Origin: Flaccisagitta enflata
Lineage: Eukaryota > Chaetognatha > Sagittoidea > Aphragmophora
DNA length: 64,000 nucleotides
Assembly: GCA_965153355.1 (NCBI GenBank)
Contig: OZ231127.1
Location: 84,196,001-84,260,000 of the forward strand
Direction: 5' to 3'
The translations under genes and the position numbers were made by a program. Within the stretch, counting starts at the first letter, position 1. Each line of letters opens with the position of its first letter. Below are positions 52,201 through 63,000 of the stretch, piece by piece. Under the pieces are notes generated by a model. That model had not been told where the DNA came from, did not search any database, and saw nothing but the letters and a program-made list of their open reading frames with translations.

Positions 52201-55200
52201 TTGTTGTTGTTGTTTTTGTTATTTTGTTGACACTGTTGTTATTGTTCTTGACGCTACTGTTTTTTTAATTGTTGTTGACGTCATTGTTGACATGGTCGTT
52301 GTTGTTGACATTGTGTGGTTGACGTCATTTTGGTTGTTGTTGTTGCTGCTGTTGTTAAGGTCGTAATTAAGTTTTTAATAGTTTTACATTTTGTAATAGA
52401 GCTTTTGCTCTTGAAGGTAATTGAAGTTAGACGCCATAGATTTGCAACCTTCACTCTGTCACTTTGCTCAAGCTTTGAGTGGAAAATGGCGAGTAACGCC
52501 AAGCAGACGAAACGCGAAAACTTATTAACTTATAAAACTTGACATTATTTTACAAATACTTTGTTCCCTTGAATGGCACCAGACACTGTGATAAAACCCG
52601 CTACGCTCCGCGTGATGTCTCGGACGCTCGTCTTTCCAAAAACGTGTGGAACGATGGTAGATACAGATTTCGAGCATTTATGTCGGCAGCCTCTTGGAGC
52701 CGTTGATTACCTCGCTATCGCAAAAGAATTTGACATCGTCTTCATTAGGGGTAGGTGTCTTCAAACGCCGTCAATGTTTTCGCACACACGCACATGCACA
52801 TACACCCACTTTCACATATACCCGCGTGTGATACGCGCACACGCACGCATACACACGCGCGGGCTCGCTGCTACTCACACATACGTCTTACAGCCACGCA
52901 CGTACACGCATGTACACACAAACCTACACGCATGTAAACACACCTACGTGCAGTCGTGCACAGTTACTTGAACGCGCTCTCAAAATTGTCTCCTTGTCAA
53001 AATTGATTCAGGCATTCCACGAATGACGATGAAAGACAAATCCCCCGCCAGACGGTTCATCACTCTCATCGACACTCTTTACGACGCCAAAGTCAGAGTC
53101 GTTTGTGGCGCAGAGGATTACCCCGAGAAATTGTTCACTAGTCACACTGACGACAGTCTAAAGGTGATCCACTGTCACTATCAATGTTCTTTTACAGATC
53201 TTCATATCAACTCAAGTTTTTGCTTTCGGGACAGTCATTCTGATTTTTGCATTGAGTGATTGTTTATGATAGTATCAATGCTACAGCGTGATCAATTGTA
53301 ACTGGCAAAAACTGTTAAGCTTTCTCTTGGATATCAGGGGTTTTAATTTTCAAGTTTCTGAAAAGCATATTGGTTATCTGTACATCTGTATTAGTCCAGT
53401 CTCTAAAAGAAATAAAAGCACAGATCTTGGCGACTTTGGAGCAAAGCCTGAAAATTGACATACGGGGTCAGTTTTTCGTACTGAACAAGACTAGAAGGGG
53501 TACACGTTTGATTTTTTAGTGTACCCCTTTCAAAAACGCGTTTTTTCACCCAAAAAACACTTTGAAGTGACGCTGACGCCAAACAAATTGACCGATCGTT
53601 ATAAAATTTTAGGTGAAGAAAAATATGCCTTTTTTCTACTTGCATGCAAAATTTCAGCAAAATCGGTTCAGTAGAAGCGGAGATATTGCTGTTTAAAGTC
53701 CAGGCCTATTTTCAAAAAAAGGGCTATGTTTCAATTTTTGGGGTAAAATTTGGTTTTTTTGAGTTATAAGTCTGAAACTGTTTTCAAACATTGACCATAT
53801 CCTAATTGACCTAAAAAGCAAAAAAAAATTTAAAAAATTTGGTGGCTTTTTCATTTTTTGGCTTAAAAAAACAAAAAATCGAGTTTCAAAATTTAGGCGT
53901 GGTTTTCAAAAAGGGCTAGTTCAAGGAAAATATCAAAATTAATGGTGCCCACTTAAGGAATCTGTTGCCATTAAGTGTACCAACTTATTTCTAAAATTTC
54001 AAAGGGGTGCACTAACCCAAAAAAAAAAAAACAAAAAAACATTTCTAAGTCTAAAAAAAAAATACTAAAATTTAGCATTTTTTTTACCCTCTCTGATATA
54101 TGAAAAAATTCAAAGTTTGATTATTAAGCTGAAATTTGGCTCAAATATGCCCCTTACATATAGGTAGAATTTTTTCTTAGGGGTACAAGGTGTTTTTTCC
54201 GCTGTTAACGTCCGTTTCATGCAATGCTATACCTTTCCAACGGCTAAATGTTCCTGCAATCATAGTCTCTGATAGTGTCTGAGTCATTGCAATCGAATTT
54301 TCATTAAAAATTGCGATTTTCTTGCATTTTTAGTGAAAAAATGTAACCAATTATTGCCCAAAATTGTGTATCAAATATGTATCACATAGAATAAATAATC
54401 TATTAAGCTCATTACAGCTATTAAAGGACTATACAAGATGTTGGGGCATTTCTATTAGCCTGTGAGAAATAATTGAAAAAAAAAATTTTGGTCGATATCT
54501 CTATTTTTCGCCAGAAAACATAGTTTTCAATTATAGTATCACCTACAGCCAAATTGCCTCGGTTTTGTCAACTGATAGTGCAAGTTGTTTATTTTTTTTT
54601 CGGAGTCTAATTAGTGAGATTAAGGGTTTTTTTCAGTTGCGGCCCATGAACTTGTGCCTGATTGAGCAAAAACATCCAATGATTTCATCAACGCTTATGC
54701 GATATAAGCTCCTTCCAAGTTATTCAGGCCCTTCCCATTTTCGGGCGCTTTAAGTCGCCTGTTCCATTTTGTCACATGAGTGAATTTCATGTCATAAAAA
54801 ATCATTCGGCAATCTACATCGGTTCTTTCTTTTCTTATGTCTTTGTTAGCGTTTTTTGTGCAATACGGAAAAGGAAAACCAAAACATTTTACTAAACATT
54901 ATCACTGGTAACCATCTGGAAAGATATCCCTATTTCGGGCGCTTTAAGGCGCTTGGCTGAAAATCAATGCAAGTTACTTACAACTTTCAGATCACTTTTT
55001 TACTATGTCGGGATTGCTCAAACATATGGAATTGCAAACTTGTGGATGGATAAGACTTGATGACACCTTGAATGCTGATTTCATCGTCGTCGTCGTCGTC
55101 GTCGTTGTTGTTGTTGTTGTTGTAGCCCAGGGAATCACTGGGGTGAATATTGAGCGCGGTTTGAAGGCTTCTAATGAAGGCCAATCGACCCACCACATGG

Positions 55201-55283
55201 GCGGCGCCACCGGGTCTTTTTGGTGTCAGATTCCACATGATGTCCTATGGCCTACCCTCCCCACTAGCTAGCTATTACCATCA

Positions 55284-55314
<31 letters not shown>

Positions 55315-58300
55315 AATCGTCGGCATCTTCAATGTCGATATTTTTTTCGAGAGAACTTATCTTTTTGACCAAGGATCATGAAATGTCGCATGGAAGCTCC
55401 TTGGGGTAATAGCTATTACGGGAGTATGATACATGGGAACTCAACATATGCAAATGGCCTAATTAACCCATAGTTGAGCCAAAATAAGGCCAAAAATGGG
55501 AAAAAATGAGAACAAATGCTACAACTTTGGCGATTTTAGTCTGATTAGGTTGAATTGTGTTGTGTGTCTTGAAAATGTAAATCTTAACACTTTCATACCA
55601 TTTTCATAACAGAGTTCGCGTTCTGAACGCAAAATAACTACAGATCGCCACATAATCGTAGATGTCATAACGCTTTTTTAAGCCACCCCTAACGGAACAT
55701 GCTAGAGACATGAAATTTGACATGGAGGGCCTATGGCAAATACAATAGGGGCCACCGAGGCGATTTTAGATTCCAGTCTCCAGGGATATGGGCCTTAAGG
55801 CTGGGATATGGGGCTCAAGGCTGGGATATGGGCCTGGATAGGCAAACAAGTGCGTCCAACTTTACGACGCTTCACAATCGAGATTTTTAGCTCGTACGTC
55901 GAGAAGCATGACGTCAGCTAGTATTTCAAATTTCAGGACAATCGCATCAATAGTTTAGAAGTTACGGCCTTTTTCATACTTAAAAAGTAAAAGAGAAAAC
56001 CGACGTTCTTTTTTACCGTTTTTTCTTTAAACTCGCCCCCAATCAAATTTTTTTAATTTTTTGAAAAAAGTTATTTTACAGGTTTTGGATCTAGGCAAAT
56101 AAAACAATTTCCTATCAGTTGCACCCCACTTTTGAAAACCATTTTTAAAAAGATATTTTGTGATTTTTTTTCAAAGTCCCTGACGCGCGATACAAAAAAA
56201 TTTCAAAGTTTTTTGAAAAAAAAAATGAAATACAAGATTTTGGATCTAGGCAAATCAAACAATTTCCTATTGATAGCACCCCACTTTCGAAAACCATTTT
56301 TTAAAAAAATATTTTGTGATTTTTTTTCTAAATCCCTGACGCGTGACAAAAATTTTTTTTCGGTTTTCTGAAAAAAAATGAAAATGCAGGATTTTGGATC
56401 TAGGCAAATCAAACAATTTCCTATTGATTGCACCCCACTTTTGAAAACCCTTTTTCAAAAAAATATTTTGTGATTTTTTTTTAAGTCCCTGACGCGCGAC
56501 ATAAAAATTTTCTAAGTTTTTTTAAAAAAGTGAAAATACAAGATTTTGGATCTAGGCAAATCAAACAATTTCCTATTGATTGCACCCCACTTTTTTTTTT
56601 CAAAAAAAAATTCTCAATAAGGGCTTTTTTGGGGGCCCTTAGGGGCCCCTAAGAAGAAAATAATAATGTTTAGTTAAAGCCGACGGCAAGAGAAATCAAA
56701 TCTCCGTCAAACAAGACCAAGAACGCCTAGATTGGTGGCGTATAGAGCCTGTAACAACAGTCAACACTTCAGGGGGCGAGTTTTTTTCAAAGCGAGATCC
56801 GCTTTCAGCCTTAGAAATTCCAAGTTGTAGATCAAGCCCTAGCCTGGAGGCTGGGGGAGGGGGGATGCAGAGGAGGGGAAGAAGGAGGAGGAGAAAATTC
56901 CCCATCTGTGCGAAAGCATAGGTCATCGCCCTTTTGGGGCCGCTGCCCTGCTCCCTGCTCAACTTCAACCCCAACCTGCTTAAGCAGGCCACGGTCACCG
57001 CTGACCATCAAACGCTTTTGCGACTTCATTTTTATATTCTTTCGCTCTTTTTGGGCAGCGGCCCCAAAGGGGACAAAGTCCTGTAGAACACAGGGGACTT
57101 TTGTTTGTTCATCCGACTGTTTGTTCGTTCGTTCATCCGTCCGTCCGTCCATTTGTTTGTCTGTTCGTCCCCCCCAGGCCCTCTCAGGCTTGAAATCTGC
57201 CCTCTCAGGCCTAAAATCTGCCTTCTCAGACCTGAAATCCGCCCTCTCAGGTCTTGAATCTGCTCTCTCAGGCTTGAAATTTGCCCTTTCAAGCCTAAAA
57301 CCTGTCCTCTCAGGCCTTGATGTGCCCTCTCAGGCCTGAAATCTGCCCCCTCAGATTCAAGGCCTGAGAGGGCATATTTTACGCCTGAGAGGACAGATTT
57401 CAGGTCTAATAGGGTCTGGAGGGATAGATGGACGGACGGACGGACAGATGGATGGACGGATGGATAGATGGATGGATGGACGGACGGATGGACGGATGAA
57501 CGAATGAAAGTCACTTGTGTTCTACAGGTTCCCCTTTGGGGCCGCTGCCCTGCCTCTTATTCCGATTTACAACCATGCAAAGCAGGGCAAAGGGTATCGC
57601 TGACCACGTATTGCCCATGGGCGACCTGTTTTCTTTTCCTTCTTTCCTTCATTTCTTTTTGAGCAGCGGCCCCAAAGGGAACAAAGTCCTGTAGAACACA
57701 GGGGGACTTTCGTTCGTCCTGTTCAGCCCTCATAAAACATAAAATCACCCCTCTTAACCTCAAATCTGCTCTCCAAGCCCTTATTCTGCCCTCCAGCCCT
57801 CATAGATCAGCCATCTAAATCCTGAAATATGCCCCCTCAGGACAGAGGGAAGGATGGAAGTCTCAAAATTCACCCCCGTGTTCTATAGGACATAGGCCCT
57901 TTAGGGCCGCTGCCTGTTCTCACTCCACTTCTTAACTGGATCACTCCCAGCAGGGCATCGGGTACCGCTGACCATGAGCGATCCTTGGATGACTTGTTTT
58001 CATTGCTTTATTTTCTACATTCCTTTTTGGGCAGCGGCCCTAAAGGGGTTGATGACCTATGCTTTCACACATATGGGGGATTTTCTCCTTCTTCTACATC
58101 CCCCCCCTCAAATCCCAGTCTCGAGGCCCAAATTCAGTTTTGAGGCCCAAATCCCAGTCGTTGAGGCCCAAATCCCAGCCTCAAGGCCCAAATCCTAGCC
58201 TCAAGGCCCAAATCCTAGCCTGCAGGCCCAGATTTCAGCCTTGAGGCCCAAATCTCAGCCTCCAGGCTAGAATTTAGGCCTTGAGGCTAGGATTTGGGGC

Positions 58301-59988
58301 TTGAGGCTGGAATTTGGGCCTCAAGACTGGAATTTGGGCCTCAAGACAGGGATTTGAGGGGGAGGGATGGAGGAGAAGAAATAGTCGCAAAAGCGTTAGA
58401 TGGTCAGCAGTGCCTATGGCCCCTGTGAGTATATGTGGATGTGTGATGGTGAGAGGGGCAGCAGCCCCAAAGAGGTCGATGTCCTATGCTTAGTTTGGAG
58501 GCTTTATGTTGAGACTCGAGCTGGAATTTGAGACTCTAAGACTGGGAGATCAACGCTGAGGCTTGACTTTGTGCCTAGATTGTGGTAATATAGCCCCAAA
58601 GTTGGGGTTTAAGCGTAGAATGTAGAATTATCGGGAAAAAAGTCGCAGTCAGTCCTCGACTTTTTGACATATTTGAGAGAAACAGGGTTTTCATTTTTTT
58701 ATGGGAAGGTTGGGGAACTCCACCGAGCAATAGGGTTAGTAAATTTAATAATTCTCTTTTATTTGGCGCCAAGCAGAATGCTCTACAATAAATATTTTCT
58801 GTGTTATGATTTTTTCAAGATTTATTTACAAAAATTACAAATTGATTTTTTTTTTATTTTTTTTTTGATTTTTTATGATTTTAAGTAGGATCAATAAAGG
58901 AGTGTATTCATGTTTGTTTGAGCATGCAAATACAAGAAAACATGTTTATGAGCATAGCTGCTCATCTGTGAGGGTGTTTTGGAGGATTTTAGCTTATTTA
59001 GCTCATTTTGCTCAGTTTTGTTTTTTTATTTCAAATGTGATAAAAGAATTAATATTTTGATACATGTTTAAAAAAGCAGATACAAAAAAGCATATCAGTC
59101 AGCATAACTGCTCGTTTGTGAGGGTGTTTTTTAGCATTTTAGCTCACTCAGCTCATTTAGCTCAGGCTTTTTTTCTGATTTTTATTAGGATAAATAAATC
59201 TTTTGATGAGAGCATGTAAATACAAAAAAGCATGTTAGTGAGCATAGGATGTTGTCTGGTTAAGTGATTTTGAGCATTTTAGCTCATCTAGCTCATTTGG
59301 CTCAGTCCTATTTTTCTTTGATTTTCAGTGCAATCAATACATACAATTGCTCTTGATTTGATCTAATAGAAAAAAAGTTTTGCAGTGACTAAAGATAAAA
59401 GCTTGGTGAAAGCCGAAAGGTGACCAATGCTTACAACTTTTTTCCTCACGGCGACAGCCGCCATTACTGGTAGCCTCCAGGCTGGAGTTTGAGCCTCGAA
59501 GCAAATATTTGAGCTTTAAAGCCGGAATTTGAGTCTGAAGGGGGGAATGTAGGTAGGAGGAGGAGGTGAAGGAGAAATTTCCGTGTCAAAGCATAGGTCA
59601 TCGGCCCCTTCGGGGCCGCTGCCCAAAAGGATGAGAAAATTCCCCATATGTGTGAAAGCATAGTTCATCGACCCTTTTGGGGCCGCTGCCCAGCTCCCCC
59701 CTTGACTTCAAGCACAACCTACTAAGGCAGGGCACGGGTACTGCTGACCAACTAACGCTTTGGCGACTATTAGTTTTCTGGGCTTTCCCCTGGGCTTAAC
59801 CCTGGGCTTAACCCGTTGGTTTAGGCATGCAGCATAGTGACCCGCAAAAGATACAGAAAAGTTAATTGTGCCTGCAGTGGAAGCAAAAGATGGTCGAGCA
59901 ACTCAATAAATCTAAACTGAACTGAATTATTCTTGAGCGTTATCATATTTGCGTGACTTAGTTCTACCGAAAGACGGGAGGGTGGTGG

Positions 59989-60025
<37 letters not shown>

Positions 60026-63000
60026 ATTCAATATACTAAGCCACTTCGAGCGTAATCATCAAAATAAACATAATTTCATCAAAAGTTAAAACTTTTTTCG
60101 CCCTGTGTTTATGGTGGCTGACTGCTCAATAGGGTGCTGAGCTGGAAAGAACGTAGTACAAAAGTCCATTTAACCAAGAATCCGGTTGTTCTGCGTAGAG
60201 TAGTCGCTAACTTGCGTTCATTTTCTTAATTTACATAATTAAGTAAAAACTTGAATTTGCTGCAGTCCTAAGCTTCGTTAAGCACCAATATTTGCAGGAA
60301 TGACTTCAGGTGGTTACTACGAAAGGTTATTATCAGTTTTAGACAGTTCTGAAAGATGAAATTTTTTAAAGTCACGGTGACGCCTGTTCGCGGATCTAAC
60401 CTATAGGGACTTGCATACAAAACTTTAGGCAAATTGCTTGAAGCGTTTGGCCGTAGCATAACCAAATATCCCAGGAAGTCCAAAAATGCAAGATTTTGGG
60501 ATTTTTTTTTTTAAAACTTTGAAATGATTTTTTGTCTTTTTGGGTTGACATTCCCCTCTGAAAGTTTGGGAATAAGTTAGTACACTTGATGACAATTGAT
60601 TCCCATAGTGGGCGCCAATGATTTCAATATTTTCCTAGAACTAGCCTTTTTAAAAAATCAGGCCTTAATTATGAAACTCAATTTTTTGTTTTTTTGGGCA
60701 AAAATATAAAAAAAACATGGAATTTTTTCAATTTCTTTCGTTTTAAGAGCGAATTGGGGTAAAATGAACATTCAAAACTAATATCAAACTTCTAGTTCAA
60801 AAAATCCAGAATTTTACCCAAAAATTGAAACATAGCCCTTTTTTTGAAAATAGGCCTAGACTTTAAACAGCAATATCTCCGCTTCTACTTGACCGATTTT
60901 GCTGAAATTTTGCATGCAAGTAGAAAAAAGGCATATTTTTCTTCACCTAAAATTTTATAACGATCGGTCAATTCGTTTGGCGTCAGCATCACTTCAAAGT
61001 GTTTTTTGGGTGAAAAAACGCGTTTTTGAAAGGGGTACACTAAAAAATCAAACGTGTACCCCTTCTAGTCTTGTTCAGCACAAAAAACTGACCCCGTATG
61101 CAAATTTTCAGGCTTTGCACCAAATTCGCCGAGTCCTTTTCTTTAAATCCTGGACATCAGACATTTGCAAGCAGCGCCCCTTCCTGCTTCTCCACAATTC
61201 GAATGCCTGTTATATGTATATTGTCTGAGTGGATTATTTGTCACTTAAAGTACTATGTTTTATGTTTTTCGTGTCCAAATTTCATAAGCTTGGGATGAAT
61301 ATTTTGCCCTCAGCATTAATTTGAGATAAAACAATTAAGCATGTAGTTCCGAATATCCTTATTTTCAAACAAAATGCTTCAATTGATGCAATATTGTTGT
61401 CAAATAAAAAATATTTAAATTATACTTCATTTTATACCAATCAGATATGAGCAGCTGAATATATTCAAAAGTAAGAGCAATTTGATAAAGAATCATACAG
61501 TTGAACTTCACTAGAGCGTATGCCATGGGTCCGGGAAGAATTATGCCTTGTAGTGAAGTTGCAATATTACCATTAAACAAATAACTATAAATATTTCTTA
61601 TGAGACTACCAACTGCATGCCTCATAGATTAGCTTACCTTAAAAGCAGATGCGCTCTTGCGGTGCTCCACTGTATATACAAAACCCAGATTTATTCAATT
61701 TTAAGTGTAAAAACTTGTTACACTTCAAATTGATGTTGTGTTCAAATGTTTCATCTTAGACCCATGAAATTTGGACTTAGAAAATATCAAATATAGTACT
61801 TTAAGAGGCAAGTGATTTCAGGCACCTGAGGTATTGCATTTAAGAGCAACAAGGCCAACACCACAGTCGCGTCCGGTCGTTAAGAACAAAAGATTAAAAG
61901 ACCAAAAGACAGAGACTAAATGTAAATTGACTAAAATTAATTTTAAATAACTTAAAATGACTTAAAATAGCGTAAAACTACAAAAAAAAGCTAAGCGTTA
62001 ATGACAGACAGATGGATGGACAGATAGACCGACCAACCAATAGACAGAGTAGGTTGTAGAGTCGCGTGCACGCGACTAAAGACATAGTTTTTTACCAATT
62101 GAGATTGATCACCCTGTATTACAAGAGTTTGCCAGTTTTGAGCCTTGCTATCGTTCAATAACGAGATATCTAAAAGCCGATGGTAGCATGATCTTTCTAA
62201 ATTTCAACGTTTAAGCTTCCCGTGAAATCTGCAGTTTGGATGAGACCAGCTGAATGTTTTGGCAATCAACAACTTGTGCCTCCATTCTAAATGAAATTTA
62301 CTTGATATTCTTTTTTAAACCGTTCTGAACCGCTCCCCGGAAAGCAGTCGAAAGAGATGTATGATTCGGACGAGGAACTTTTCGCATGGAAGCGGACAGC
62401 GTCTAGATTACGAGAGATGCAGTCAGCTTCTTATTGGAGGACAGCAGAAAGTAGAAGAAGAAAATAGATTTCTTTTGCTGGTAACGTGCAGAAGGATTAC
62501 ACAATTAGTACAATAAGAAGTCAATCCGAATTCAGTAGTCACTAGTCAGTTACAATCAATCAATCACAATGTGAGGTTTAATCATTGATCGGTTATTTTG
62601 AATCACTACAAACAGCCAGGCGTTTCCATCGAGATAGAGCATCTTAGCAAAGTATGTATGTAGCGCAAGATTGTCTAATCTCTATCCTCACTATCTGATG
62701 AATTCTGAGCTAAGTCTTGCTATGATAATGGATCTTTCATCCTTACCCACAGGAAGCTTCGGCAATGCGAATGCTCCAAGACGACCTCAAGATTGGAGAC
62801 AAAACCGACGATAAGGTTGTGTGCCAATGGCTGTGCCATCTGTTACAATTAAGATTTACGAAAGGGCTAATTAATTCGTTTATGCCCAAGAGAACGGTAG
62901 TCGATTGTTTTATGCATTTTCCTGTATGGGTAAATGAATGAATTCTAGCTTTCGTGGTTTCATTATCTTCGCGCATGGGTAGGCCACACACACACCTACA

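Larger units (their letters stand above)
53164..62752 (+). other. AFG1L intron 6, 9.6 kb of repeats
   Basis: Contains an inverted pair (53400-54090 / 60480-61150), AT-rich unclassified DNA (54100-56050), two tandem arrays, several HINE-like pieces (56690-59771), one dispersed repeat (61849) and the candidate alternative last exon (62348). The unclassified parts show no gene. Confidence 0.7.

Noticed and set aside
61365-61625. An 86-codon minus-strand frame
   Set aside because: AT-rich, no family resemblance, no splice or start context, inside an intron.
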